Origin: Knoxdaviesia capensis
Lineage: Eukaryota > Ascomycota > Sordariomycetes > Microascales > Gondwanamycetaceae
Direction: 5' to 3'
DNA: 64,000 nt
Assembly: GCA_001510575.1 (NCBI GenBank)
Contig: LNGK01000008.1
Span: 66,784-130,783 of the forward strand
Part shown: one piece after another, positions 35,039 through 48,108 of the stretch
Layout: every line of letters begins with the position of its first letter
How positions within the stretch are numbered: position 1 is the stretch's first letter
The notes under the pieces: generated by a model
Told to the model about the DNA's origin: nothing
Seen by the model: only the letters and a program-made list of their open reading frames with translations
The model's database searches: none
Made by a program: the position numbers and the translations under genes

Positions 35039-35754
35039 CTACGCCTTCCACTCGCGCGCCTTACACGCCATCTCCACAGCGGCCAGCCCCCAGTCCTCGC
35101 CGTGGTTGTGGTTGTGCTGGCCCTCGCCGCTCACCGAGAGGCCGGCGCGCGCGTGGGCCTGCTCCTCGGTGAGCACGGTCAGCACGCCGAACACGACGGG
35201 GGTGTCGGCGTCGCGCTGGGCGGCCATCAGGCCGTGGGCGACGGCGTCGGCGATGTACTCGAAGTGCATGGTTTCGCCCTTGATCAGGACGCCGATGGCG
35301 ATCACCGCGTCGATGTCGGGGCGGTGGGCCAAACTAGTTTTTTTTGTTTGTTTTGCGTGTTAGCTTTCCTTTTTTTTTCTTGGTGGCCCATCCAGCCGGA
35401 AGTGTGCGGGTGTGTTGTGGTCGTCCGGCTCGTCCCCGGGTCCCGGGCCCCCCGGCTCCGGGCCCACCAACGACCAAGGCAGGATGCCAGCACGGACAAC
35501 GAAACAAAAAAGAGGGGGGGGGTGCAACGGCCAACTCACGTCTTCGCCATAAACGGCAGCTCCCACGACCCCGGCACACTCTCCACCACCACGCTCGTCA
35601 CGCCCGCCCGCTTCAGCGCCGCCTGCGCGCCCCCCAGCAGCGCGTCGATGATCACGCGGTTCCAGCGCGCGTGCACAATGGCCACGCGCAGCCCCGCGCC
35701 GTCCAGGCGCACGTGGTCGGCACCCTTGATCGATGATGCTGTTGCGTCGGCCAT
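35039..35754 (-). CDS. RIB4: 6,7-dimethyl-8-ribityllumazine synthase
   Basis: Penultimate enzyme of riboflavin synthesis. It condenses 5-amino-6-ribitylaminouracil with 3,4-dihydroxy-2-butanone 4-phosphate and normally assembles as a pentamer in fungi. Two exons, 35754-35540 and 35333-35039, flank a 205-bp intron (donor GTGAGT, acceptor ACTAG). The product is 169 residues, the usual length. Motifs in order are ARWNRVIID, VPGSWELPFMAK, the catalytic region GVLIKGETMHFEYI with its conserved His, PVVFGVLTVLTEEQA-RAG, and the fungal C-terminal NHNHGEDWGLAAVEM. The chosen ATG gives a short fungal-style N-terminus. A telomere-repeat-like element lies 47-60 bp upstream. Confidence 0.97.
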
Positions 35755-37234
35755 GGTTTCTTTTTCTGTCTTTTTCTTGTCAGAGATAGCTGTCGGTGTA
35801 TTAGGGTTAGGGTTGAAGGGGGAGGGGAAACAGAAGCCAATTGAGCTGGGAGGAGTGGGTGAAGGAGGAAAATCTGGGGTGTATATATATATGTATATAT
35901 ACACTAAACGCAAGCCTAGGACAGGATTCGTCGTCTTCCGAGGTTGGAGAGTGTCTGCAGTTCGATTTGGGATCACGTTATACCTGGCTGCACGAAAGAA
36001 ACAGGAAAATGCCGATGACGATGGTTGCTCGCGGGGTCGCAGAAGAAAAAAAAAAAAGAAAAAAAAGGAAAGGCTCATCAGCACCGAGTAAGCCGCTTAT
36101 AAACAATAATCTGCCGATATTCTCCCTCTCTTGAATGCCGACGCTAGCGTAGCCTAGGGTTTTTCCTGTTCGTTAGGTTGGCGAGGCGGTGGTGGAGACC
36201 GTTTCCCGACGGAATGGATGGGGGGGGGGGAAGCTTTGCCGTCACTCACCAACGGTCCGGCACCGGCCTTCGTTCGTTCCTGGCCTGGGTTGAACCAGGT
36301 TTTACTACGCGGTGATCCATAACTCCCAAGAAATAAAACTTCTCGTAGATTCAGAGTGAACATCTGGATATAGTGGGACATTTTCATAAAACCCGGTCTG
36401 TTTAACTTTGACACCGGGCCCGTAGCACCCCCGCGATTACACTCTCAGTCGCCGGCCCCGGCCCCGGCGTCGCCCGCTCACCCAAGATCTTGCCGCCCGA
36501 GAAGGATATATACGAGAACAGTTTACCCCTTTCAAAACCACCCAGGATTCCCCTTTATCGACCCAGAAGTCTCAACGTCGACCCTCTCCCTCACACACGC
36601 ACATATACACGTAGAAAGACACAGAACCCAGCATCATCGCAAAAAAAAGGAGGCATACACCCCAACCCAAAGTATATTGCGTATACATCCCCAAAAAACA
36701 AACAGAAAGGGAAGACGCAGGGGAAAGAAAACAACTCTTTACAATAGTACAAAATAATAAATCGACAAACGAGGTATCACCAAAAACATTAAAAATAAAG
36801 AAGACCCAAAAAAGAAAGAACCAGGGGAAAAAAAACACACAAGTCGCTCCAGATTCCTAAATGAAAATATGGCGGTACAAGGTAATAACAGGACATGATA
36901 AGAGGGGTATAGTGAGGAAGATGGGGGAGTAGATGGCGTGAGAAGGGGGTATATAGCGTGGGGATCGGCCTGTGTTTTATATATCCCACTGCAAGACGTT
37001 TTTCGTCTGGTCTGCGTGATATATGCCGGGAACTTGGGTTCGCGGGACGTAAAAGCAGCGTGTCGGGTCTCTGTAACCGGACTCGAAGGCCGGAAGCCAA
37101 AAAGCTGGGTGTGACGTTTTTCGTTGCTTCACCGTAACGGGACAATGAAAGCCCTGACTAATCGCATCAGGCATTCCTTTCGTTGTAAACGTCCGTTACC
37201 GCCGTCACTCAAACTTCGGCTCCGGCTCCTGGCG
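35755..37234. other. RIB4 upstream and transporter 3' flank
   Basis: The RIB4 promoter lies at the left, with the telobox-like motif and a TATATATATG/TATATATAC stretch at 35882-35903. A polyA-rich patch follows near 36045-36070, a G run at 36221-36230, and A-rich DNA to about 36840 that would be the 3' side of the transporter gene. No gene is recognised. Confidence 0.55.
35801..35814 (+). promoter_or_regulatory. Telobox-like TTAGGGTTAGGGTT
   Basis: Two full TTAGGG units plus a partial third lie 47-60 bp upstream of the RIB4 start codon. Tbf1-type factors bind such motifs in fungal promoters. Function here is inferred from position. Confidence 0.5.
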
Positions 37235-39683
37235 TCATGCCTCCGGATCCGAGCTCATATTGGAATTGCGACTCCGCAGCGTGCGCCGCTTGAGATCCTC
37301 CCACTTGTCGCGCACCGAGATGATCTCGCCCTCCAGCCGCGCGTGCCCGCGGCCCTCGCCCAGCTCCTCCAGCGTCTTGGCCTCGAGGTGCGGCTTCGTG
37401 TCCTCGTCGTCGACCACCAGCCGCTGCGAGTCCGGTAGGTACGCCCACGAGAACAGCGCGCCAAACGCCGCAAACGACCCGAAGATGATAAACATCAGCC
37501 CCTGTCGTGTCTCGCTCGTGTACGCCGAGTTCACCCCGAACACAATCAGCACCGCCACCAGCGACCCGATCTTGCCAGCCGCCGCCGAGATGCCGTGGCA
37601 CGTGCAGCGGTAGCACGTCGGGAAGATCTCCGCCGGGATGATAAACGTGAGAGTGTTTGCGCCTGTTTGAAGATGAACTTGTTAGTGGACACACCCTGAT
37701 GACACCTTGGCCCATGAGAAAAAAAACAAACAAACATACCAAAGTTGAACAAGAAGTGGCACAGCGCCACCAACACCACCGTCGCCGGAGCCGCCGGCGA
37801 CCGGTTCGTCGCGTAGAACACGCCGCCGGTGATAACAAACAGAATCGCCAGCACAAAGAACGACACCGTCAGCCACTGCCGCCGCGGAATGCGGTTCGCG
37901 AAAAACACAAAGCACACGCTGCCCGCAATCGACGCCAGCGACACCGTCAACAGGTACTGTTTTGCCTGCTCTAGCAGCACGTCGTAGATCGTGAAGCACG
38001 GCTGCACCGAGTCCGTCTGCCAGATCGGCAGCCCGCGCTCCGCCCAGTCCGGCACCGCCGACTGGCCGCCCTCGATGTTCCAGCACCACAGGTCGCTGTT
38101 GATCGGCGTCGGGTGCGTCGTCGCCCACATGTCGGCCAGCGTGCCGCGGTTATCGAGCGAAAGACCATAGAACGATACATCGAGAAAAAACCATGTCGCC
38201 GACGTGCCCAGCAGGTAGTACCAGTTCTCTTCCTCGATGAAGTACTTTTTGAGATCCGCGAGCGAGAACTGCACCGGGTACGGCGGCGGCGTGTTGACCG
38301 GCTGCAGGCCGTTCGGCGTGTGCTGCATCGAGAAGCCGTTCATCGACGGCATCTCCGGCGCGTTGCCGTACACCTTCTGCGTATTCTTCAGCGCAATGCC
38401 GGCTTTGTTTTTCACTTCCAAACTGTACAGGCCGCAGTCGTACAGGAAGAACCGGAACACAATCGCCAGCAGCGCCGGCACGGCGCCGCTGCCGATGACG
38501 ATGCGCCAGATGCCGTCGACAATCTCCTTGCACTTCTCCTCGTTGTTCTTGTCGAGTCCGCACTTCATCTCCTGCAGCTTGTAGATGTCTTCGCGGCTCA
38601 GAAGCACCCACAGGCCGACCAATTGGGCTAGCGCCTGTCCGATGGGCTGCATCATGAACACCGTCGACAGCATGGTCGAGCGGGACTTTGTGCTGGCCCA
38701 TTCCGATGTTATGACTGCCGATAACGGATATTCGGCTCCGATTCCTGTATATTCGTATGTTAGTATGTGTATAGAAGATCGCTCGCGGTCGGGGGTGGGG
38801 GTGGGATGCGCGACGAACCAATTCCCATGACAAATCGCCACTACAAGCAGGAGTTGTCAAGTTAGCAACAATATCACAACGAAATATACAGTTAGGCAAG
38901 CTCAAAAACAAGGGAACTGACCCAGGCGAACAGTCCCAAGAAGGACAAGTCGTGGTATCCATGGCTGGAAGTCGCGACGCCGATGGTCGAGATGATGACG
39001 AGAATCAGCTCGATCCCGTACAACCGCGTCCGGCCATAGTAATCTGCTAGGAATCCGAACAGGATCTGGCCGACGACCGAGCCGAACAGGGTGAGGAAGT
39101 TGATCAAGAGGGCGTGCCACCGTTCGCCGTATGGCCAGTACACGAAGGCGATCGATGTGAGGATGACGTTCGTCGAGAAGAGGTTGTATCTGCGCAGAGA
39201 CGGACGACGTGTTAGTGCTACCATTGCCCCTCGGGCTCGCGGATCGGAGGTCGTACGCACGAATCGGTAAGGAAACCGGAGGCGGCGACACCCCAAATTC
39301 GGAGGTTCCAGTTGTTTAGATCGAGCTCATATCGTAGTTGCCGACGATCCTATTGGGAACCAGACACAGCATAATTGAGTCAGCGCATACACTTTCGACG
39401 AACACTTGATAAAGTGCTGTATCATAAAGTTGAGAGAGGGTGGGATGTGGTGTGGCGTGGTGGCAGCTAGAAGGGTTGCTTGTGTCGCAGATGCGCAGAT
39501 CCGCAGCACACGAGAGCGCGATCTGGTAAGGGTGATCTTAAGAAGCAGATATCAAGCGAATATACACATCCACCTATATTGGGTACACACCTGTTGGTCT
39601 TGCGGCGACAAAGCCGAGCTGTCTGAACCTAGAAAGCCGCGATTATTCCGTCGCGAGGTAATAGCCTCCAGAAGCCTAGACAT
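37235..39683 (-). CDS. MFS phosphate transporter, PHO84-like
   Basis: Plasma-membrane proton-coupled phosphate symporter of the PHO84 group. Six exons: 39683-39591, 39349-39261, 39189-38922, 38840-38819 (22 bp), 38744-37740 and 37662-37235. The introns are 241, 71, 81, 74 and 77 bp, and the frame closes at 634 residues. The N-terminus is MSRLLEAITSRRNNRG. The first helix block is GFLTDSYNLFS. MFS motif A is seen as DYYGRTRLYG (residues 110-119). The phosphate-transporter signature GAEYPLSAVITSE (160-172) lies at the micro-exon junction. A long central loop with Pro-rich sequence precedes the second helix bundle, and the acidic cytosolic tail has a coiled segment near LEELGEGRGHARLEGE. Phosphate as substrate follows from family similarity. 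Organic phosphate-ester relatives exist (GIT1 type), so the substrate is less certain than the family. Confidence 0.93.
38819..38840 (-). other. 22-bp micro-exon of the phosphate transporter
   Basis: The exon encodes WRFVMGI plus one base of the next Gly codon, with CTTGTAG before and GTTCGT after. Including it restores the conserved AWWRFVMGIGIGAEYP run of the family. Skipping it would shift the frame, because 22 is not a multiple of 3. Confidence 0.85.
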
Positions 39684-42600
39684 GGCCTCGGATATTGAGG
39701 CAACGGCTCAATACGTTTACGGGCAGGTGTCAGTCAGTCAGACACAGGTGGGAGAGAAAAGAAGTGGCGGTGGTGGACTGTCGAATCACGAATCGCAGTG
39801 GTGGGCAGGCGGGTAAAAAAAGGACCGTAAGAGAGACGTGCCGCGAACGTGGTAGTGGGACACGCAGGAAAAAGACGTAATTAAAAAAGGGAAAGAGGAA
39901 TAGTAAAGAAATGAGACAATGAATGATAACGCTCAGAAACGGATTAAGAGTCTAGAAAAATAGAAAAGAAGATAATTAAGAATAAAAATGATAAATGAAG
40001 GTAAGGTTTCATACAGCGACGAAGAAGTCAATTTTGCGGAGAGGTGAGATCCCAGTTTTTTGGGGGTGGCAGAGAGAGAACCGGGTTGGAGGTGTGTGGG
40101 TGGAAATTTGGATGAATAGTTCGTCGAGACTGGGAGAGAGAGCGAGAGACCCGTTGAAGAAGATTCAGACTAGATGCGACGGCGAAAGAAACATTGGTGG
40201 TTGAGTGGAGATTGGAAAGACTTGGGAAGGCCGTTTCGGATGACTGCGTATTATGCGACGGTGGCAAACGACTCCATGGCCGCCCGGACGAGAAGAGACG
40301 AAGGGACAGACGGAAGGCGGAATCTGGGGGGATTAATGATGGTGACGGGAAGGGGAAGAGAGGAAAAAGGAGGAAGAAAGAAGAAGGCGGTGATAGAGAG
40401 GTTGATCAAGGAGGTGCATCAATAGGAGAAGATATGGACAGTAGCATGGAACCAGGGAACGCGGCAATCGAAGCATGGTGGGGGAAGCGCAGAGTGGTGT
40501 TTGTTGGTCTGATATGCACCGTACCGACATCAAGGCAGTGCCAAAGAATCTGCGATCCGGCGGACGTGTGTGTGCTCAGGTATCGTCGGAGTTCATGTTG
40601 GTCACATTTTCCTCGCTTTGGGGGGAGAGGGAACTGAGGCTAGAAAGCAAGGCAAAAAGAATTGGCAGGGTCTGCTGGTTAGCAGAGTTCAGACTCCAGA
40701 GATTGCGCGCGCGCACGCAGAATTGTGAGCGAGATTTTTCGGGGGGACGAGCAAGGATAGACGAGGCGAGGAATAAGCCAGCGGGAAAAAACCGAGAAAG
40801 CCAAGGCTTGGGCCAAGAGTGGGAAATAGGATGAGCTCGCATCTAGATCACGCCCAGGAAGTCTTGTCGAAGGTAAGCTGAACCGTGTTGTTCTTGGACG
40901 TCTTGGACTGGTCGACGAAAGAACATTCGCTTCACTTCCTGTTTCCTTGTGCTGCCATTTTCGCTGCTCTCTGTCGATGAAAGTCACGTCGAGGAAGACC
41001 CGCTTCTGCAGCGCCCGTTTGGGTTGATTGGTACGAGCTTCAGCTGATAATAGGATCACGTATATGGCGTGGAACTGAGACGAAGAAGAAGAAGATTATC
41101 ACGGTTGAATTCAAGCCCGAGCAGCGACCAACTCTCTCTCTCTCTCTCTTGCCTTTTCGTGTTTCCTTGAGATACGATTCCATCTTCGTCTTGTCGATGA
41201 CCCTGTCCAAGTTCACACAATATTGACTGACGTCGGATGGTTTGCCGTTTGCCATTGATCGCTCGTTGGTGTTGCCAGAGTGGACAAATCCCTGACGATC
41301 AGCATAAACCTGGGAAATGGGTGCCTGCATGGGGGAGGCAAAAGGACACCGCCAGTTTTGTGTCAATCACTCGTGTTTGTGCGCGCTCTGTGTGCTAAGC
41401 GACACTGCAGGAGCCCGCTCTGGGGAGAGGAGTGTGCGTCCCGGATATTCGTGTGCATGCAATATGTTTTGGCCCATAGATAGGCTGTCAGTGATGGACA
41501 CTACATACTGTACATGTAGATGGAGGGCCCTATATGCATGTAAGTTCCAGGAGTCAGTGATGAACTGTCAACCATGAGTCTCTGCTGCCACATTATGCAT
41601 CTGAACAAATGTCGTAACAACTCACGAGAAGGCTCCACGGAGTACAACTGGACGGGACGTGGACGTCGGAGGATGCCCCGTTTTGCTAGACCGTTGGAGC
41701 CCTGAACATTGAAAGTGTGAGGGTGCGACCCCGTCTCCAGTTACCACCGAACCAGAGACAGACAGACATCCACCCGAGTCGACCTACCTCCCTATAGCAA
41801 GGCACATGCTATATTAAACAGGCGCGAGAGAGACACGGAGCGCCTGTCCAAGCGGGGCGTCGATATTAGCCTGCCCAGCAGACAGGAATTGACTTGACCA
41901 GGGGTTGAATCCGCAATGAATGGAAGAAGCAGAAAGCTGGTCCTGAGTTGAAGGGCGTCCCAGAGCCTTATGCGGCGGTGCTGTGCCTTTGTGTTGCGCC
42001 ACCGGGAGATCGCTGGGGGAGGACATCTGAATCTGGAAGCACTCTCAGTGTGTGTGTTGTGAGTGTGTCTGTACAGGGGAAAAACGGCCAGATTGACGGT
42101 GACGACGTACGTGCATGGGAAATTATTCATCTACCACAGGCACTGCCGAGTTTGAACGTGCAGATGAAGCAAGAGTGACGATATAAAAGTTGTGATCGAG
42201 ATGAGAAGAGAGTAGGTAATCAAGATCTAGGGCACAGCAACCCCCTCCTAAAACGGGAAAGAAGGAGGGCTCGGTCTACAAACCCTTAGTGCAATGATCA
42301 AAGTGATGGGCCGTATCATCACGGAGAAGGAGTGACCCAGTGGGCGTTCCTGCCATCAGTGCACATGTACGTACATGGACGGTATGCAGCAAACGGGTAT
42401 CACATAATTCACCATACATCTCGAGACAAGTCATACTTCACCGATGTAGATGTTCCAAGATACGCACTCGTGGGAGGGCGCTCAAGCATCGGTATACCCA
42501 GAGCCCTGTGCTGTATGTACATAGATGCCGATGCGAACCAGATCGCCGCCATGTTGCAATGATCTAGAGTTCCGGAAAAGAAGCAGCAATTTAAGCAGGC

Positions 42601-45600
42601 ATGTCTTGGGACATATTAGAGTCTCTTGGGGAGCCTCTTGGAACAATCTAAGCTTAACAACGTCAAGACTTTGGGAACCTTCTCGTCGACGTCCGTCCGA
42701 CCGCGGTTTTCCGTCCATCGCGCTTCGATTGTTCTTCGCTGAGAAAGACAAGATCGGAACAATGGCAACAGTGTGTGTGTGTGTGTGTGAGAACAGCATT
42801 AAAAGGGGAATTCAAAAACTCTGCATCGAGGTGTAGGGCTGATATTATCTAGCGAGATATTGGTGGCTCTTTTCTCCCTCCCCTTACGCATGATGCTGCA
42901 GCCGCCACGGTCTCAACAGCATTGACGTTGGAGAGGTGCACCAACAATGGAGCCAGCCTTCTGCGGAAGTACGGAAGTATGTACTGTACGGTATGCTTCC
43001 TGTGACACCTTCTTAACAAGCTGAAGCATGGACAAACGATCGGGTTCCTCGTACGACTTAAACAACAACTAATAAGAGGGTCCCCACATGGCATATGGAG
43101 TACTGGACTGAGATTATGTTCAGTCAGAGAGATACCATGACAAGGAAGACACTGTGGACAATATATCTTGCAATGGTCAAGATAGGAATGACACCGACAC
43201 TGATGGAGTGGATGCGGCGTATGTCCAAACGAGCCAACACATGGAAGATTAAATTAAACTGTGAGGTGGGCCCCAAGATTTCAGGTCTTCAACACGCCCC
43301 TGAATCAACGACAGAGCTATCAACGGGAGACCCTGAAAGCAAAGCAAGGAGAAAAAACGAGAGACACAAGCAGCCGGAGACATGGATAAAATTCGGATCT
43401 GACCTTAAAAGGACGGGCTTGTTCCTAACATGGCGTGCCAGAGTAATCCATCGAAACGTGTGTGAGCATGTTAGCAACAACCCCTCCTAGGCAAACCCTC
43501 TTCGTTTTTTTGCTTTTCCCCTTCTTCGGACATCCTTGACGCGGGCTCTGGGGTAATAACCACCGAGGTCTAGGCGGAAGAGATTCTTGGGGGGGGAAGA
43601 CAAGGGGGGATTGCCCAAACTTGGCAGGAAAGGCCGGCCACAGACTTTTGGTCCTCCTAGCCAAGCCTTCACTCTCTTTTCTAGGACAAGAGAAATACTC
43701 CAAGCCCAAGAAGAAAAAAAAAACATCTGACGCTAAGCTTATTCGGGATCCAGAGATCAACCCATCTCTCTTTTTTGCCTTTTGGCTTTTTTGACGTTTG
43801 TTCCCTTTCTCTGACCAGTGAGCGGGCTCGATCCGCGCACGTGGGGGCCCCTGATTGGCTGCGGAGGGCCAAGACCTGGACTTTATTTTATTTATTCTAT
43901 TTTTTAAGGTTCAAGCTCCGTCCCCCAACAACACCAAGCAAGCTCTGTTTCTCAGCTTTTTTTTTCCAAGACCTAAATAAATTAGGGGTCCTTCGCCCAG
44001 ATTTCTGGCCAACCATGGCACTGTCTTTCCCTCCGTGCTTGGTCTACAGGGTCCCCAGAGGTACGGTACGCGGGGCTTGGCACTTGGCCATCCTTCGGTT
44101 TTGACCTCACCTCTTGATTTTTCAGTGCTTTGGAATGGCCCTGCTGGTGTGCGTGACGGTGGTGATGGCGCCTGTGAAATTAAAGCTGAAGCGCCTGTAG
44201 ATTGTTTAACGTAGAGCATTTAATCAATGATGTATCGTCTCTAGCTATCAGGCCGCCTATAAACGAACCCCCCTATTGCTTGTAGCAGGCTCTATCACGA
44301 ACAGTCACCTGACCGATAGCCTCCTTCCCACACGCCATCCGCCACACACTTGACACCGTCTCCAGGAAGAAGCAGAACATCTCTCCAACCACGGCTCACG
44401 TCCCCCTCGTCTATGTCCATCTAGCCAGTCCTAACCGAACAATCTCTAGCCTACAGATTCCGGGGACCAATGCACCACCACCACGGGAACGAGACATGCT
44501 TTCTTTTGCTTGTGTCTTTTCTCTTTTAGGAGTAACACTCTGCAGCCCCGACTATGCCGCTACAGTCTGGCAGACCCGGACGCCTGGAGATCGGCTGACA
44601 CTCGCATGGCTGGCTTGTCCACGTTACAAACAGCGAGGGGAGGCTAGACCACTCCGGATAGAGAGCACTGGGAGGCAGAAGGCAATTTTAAACATGGCAT
44701 GGGTGGCTGCTTGCTTGCTTGCGTTATCCGTAACGGTAGATTGCCAATATAAAACGGGCTAGACTGGCTTTCTGAGAACGACTGGGCTCTGACCTAAGGG
44801 AAGACCATATCAGGACTGGTGGCTCGAATAAGGAAGTATGCAGAACTATGTAGACCCTGTATTATCATCCCATTCCCAGGAACGGACCTGTTGACGTAAG
44901 TATCTAGTATCTTCAGTAGAGCGCCGGAGCATGGGCCCTAAGTGAACAGAGAGAATTGAGAGATGTCACCACCGGTGTTTACCTAGGTCGTCAGTACCCC
45001 TTCCTTATAGGTAGGTAGAGTGGCATTTGGTGTCTGACTACTACACATGCATACAAAAACACAACGTGATGTGGTATTTTTGGAGGAACAGTCCCCGCTT
45101 TCCCATGTCTCTCTATCTCTCAGGGACATGTCATCCATCTTGGGAGGAAAGAGCACAACGAACGGCGAGATGTCAGTGTCGATGTCAAGGCCAAAGTTCT
45201 AGGCAGGGGGGTACATCCATTCCATACATTCTCTTCTTTCATCCTTCACCCTACTTTTTCCCCCGACTGCTTCCTCCTCGTTCCCCTCATCAGCTCCGTA
45301 TCTCCAGCCCCGTCTTGCGCTGTCAGGCCGCCCCTTCCCCCCCTCCGAACCGCAATTCCGTGGGTGACGGGCGCGCGGCCAGGCAAGGGCTCCACCAGCT
45401 GAAGATATTTGGCACTCTCTATCTCGCCTGGCTGTCTCTCGCTTCCGAGTGATATACACCCCTCTTCCTCCCCATCTCTCTCTATCTCTCAGTAGCGGAA
45501 ATGACGGATCAAACCGACGAGGATAGTACCGTGCCCAAAACGCACATATACACACGGGATAGCCGTGGCCCCGATCCGGCTGTAGTGGGCATCGTATCGC

Positions 45601-47299
45601 TCGCTCCGAGATGCCGCGAGATTAGCAGGACTCAACAAGAGGAAAGAAGCACCTCCTCTCTCTCCTATTATTACACTATATCTAACAGCAACGGTCCCAA
45701 GATATATACTGTATATGTGCCCATCACACAACATCCTGCCAAGCACGCGCCGAGACGCTTGGAGCTACATGGACGCCTCCTTTTCTCGCAACACGAAGTG
45801 CAGGAAAAAACACAGGGCCACATGTGTGTGCGTGAGGGAGGCTGTCCAACTGATCCTCATTGGTGATTCTCCGAGGGGTTGTTCCACATATGTCTAAGTG
45901 TAGAATAGCCCCTTCGGGAAAGACACAGAAACAAGAGCAGAGGCCGCTGGCTGCCACTGCAGCTCTTGATTCCAGGTTCTAGCCCCGTTTGCCCAGGCTC
46001 TGGGCATATGGCCAAAGGACGCGGGCCTGTCCCTGCTTGGGGTTGGCAGCTAGGAGTAGCTACCGCAGTATTGTACGTGCTGCGTGTCTAATCAGACAAC
46101 GACCACATTGTATGTGTATGTATAATAGGTGCTCGTACACTACCGCTACTAGTCAGCCGGCTACTTAGTACTGTAGACTGCCGCTTTCTGCTACTGCCTG
46201 ATCAACGAGATTAGCTGCGCCTGGCGCGCGCGCGCTGGTGCTAAGCAAGCCGTTATTCTGCGGACTATTGCTTGCCCCCCCTCCTTCCCTCGTGGTGATG
46301 CAGAACGATGCCAGTGGCTGCTTCTTTCCTTTCCGTTCGCACGCTCTTTCCCTCTTTCTCTCCCCACTCTCGCGTCCTCCTCAACTATCGGCTACACTAC
46401 TGGGAGGCAATTTTTGCGTGCTCTCTCTCTCTCCCTCACTATCTTTTTGATTGTCCCTTTGGGGGCTAAAAGCGGGCGCGCGTCTTCGTTGTGAGCTGAC
46501 AGTACGAGAGGAGTCATGTTTCATATGCCGTGTCCTTGTGTCTTTTCTATCCCAAATAAACCAACCCGCCGTTGAGGCAGCAGGGTGGACCACGTAACCG
46601 GGGCGGTTCCTTGTGGTGTGAGAGAGATAGAGACGTCGCTCTGGCACATGCGGCTCAAAGCGGACGGACACATGTGCTGTAACTTACATATTCCCACGGG
46701 CGCTGCTGAGAGTGCCGGGACCAAAGCTTGGAAAGTGCCAAACTCCGTCGCGACTGCCTTCTCCTCCTCACACACACAGGGCGGACATGACTCAACTCAA
46801 GATCCCCCAACTCCAGGAAAGAGCCGCCGGGGCCCATTCACACCTCTTGCCTGAACAGCAGACCACGAGGCCGACTCTGAAACACATGAGGACAGAAACG
46901 AGGAAGGTGCCTCCGAAGAAAAACTGGACAAAACTTGGGACACGGCAGGAGCTGTGTGGGACGGCGGCGGAGAGAAAAAAGGAGGGCATATTTCGCAATC
47001 GGCTGTAGCTCCGGCGGACAATTGCTGAGTGCTGGATTCAAGCGTGTGTCGGGCCTCCGAACTTCGGCTCCAGCTCCAGTGGTTTTTCGGCCACCTGGCC
47101 CTCTCTAGCAGCGCCGAATGCTCAACTGTAGCAATTCTAATCATCACTGACTCTCTTTTTCTCATGTCTTTGTATCGGACATACACAGCTGCGCTGGAAA
47201 TGTAGCAGCAGCAGCAGCAGCAGCAGCAGCGCACTGGATTTCTGAGAATACCACCCAGGCTATATCAATGCACACTGTCCATTGTTCATACATGTATGC
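39684..47299. other. Second gene-poor tract
   Basis: The first part (about 39700-40470) is purine-rich on plus and is probably the pyrimidine-rich leader/promoter side of the minus-strand transporter. The rest has only short frames of up to about 150 residues without motifs, for example 43095-43490 (131 residues). A CAG run occurs at 47204-47230 and ACTGTAC-type motifs at 41508, 42977 and 46170. No gene is supported. Confidence 0.55.
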
Positions 47300-48058
47300 A
47301 TATGCATCTAAACGTGCACTTCTTCCCTCTCGGCTTCGGGTCCTTGAGAACCGGCCCCCGCGCTTTTCCACCACTACCCCGACATCCCACCTTTTTTTTC
47401 TTCTCTTCTTTTTGGTGTTCTTTGCTGTCTGGTCTCTTTTTTTGTGTGTGCGTGTGCGCCGTCCCTATTCGTCGTCTACGGATTTTTTTATTGATATTTT
47501 TTTTTCGCCTTTCAACCTCCTTCCCTGTGTTCCACCATATCCATTACCAAGTCTTTTTTACCCACCTCTTTTCCTCTTCATCGCTTGTCGGCTTCTTCAC
47601 CCCTCCTCTTCTCCCGGCTCTCTCTGTGTATATTGTTCCGACTTCTTCCTTTCCTCTGAATTCTCACTCTCTTACTCTCTCCGAAAACCTCATCTTATCG
47701 GCCATATATCAAAATAGTCTCTTGTGTTTCTTCCTCTCCCTCACCCAGATCTGTGTCTCATCTCTCTCTTCACCGTCTTCCCCAAAAGGCCACACAGCAT
47801 CTGCAATCTTTCCTCCACCCGCAAAAGCCATCAATTGGTCTAGATCTTAGCGAATCTCTTTTCCCTATCGCAAAACCTCTCACTATCTCTAGCAGTCCCG
47901 CAATCGTCACATACATACATAATACACACTACACCTTGTATCCCCCGATTGTCCACCTTTCCATTTTCGTATATCTCACTCACCGTGTTGGGCTTTTCTG
48001 TTGGCTGCTGCACCAAACAACTTTGTTCTACCTTTGACAGCTACAGCTATCTGCCCCT

Positions 48059-48108
<50 letters not shown>

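Noticed and set aside
36280..36315. tRNA-like T-arm (CCTGGTTCAACCCAGG on minus)
   Set aside because: The loop is one base short with a full stem, and no acceptor stem, D-arm or A box could be placed around it.
40830..41225. Possible two-exon gene starting MSSHLDHAQEV with donor GTAAGC at 40873
   Set aside because: The joined product would be about 74 residues, passes through a CT microsatellite and has no recognisable features.
43095..43490. 131-residue plus frame
   Set aside because: Isolated, without motifs, splice partners or neighbours; its length is compatible with chance.
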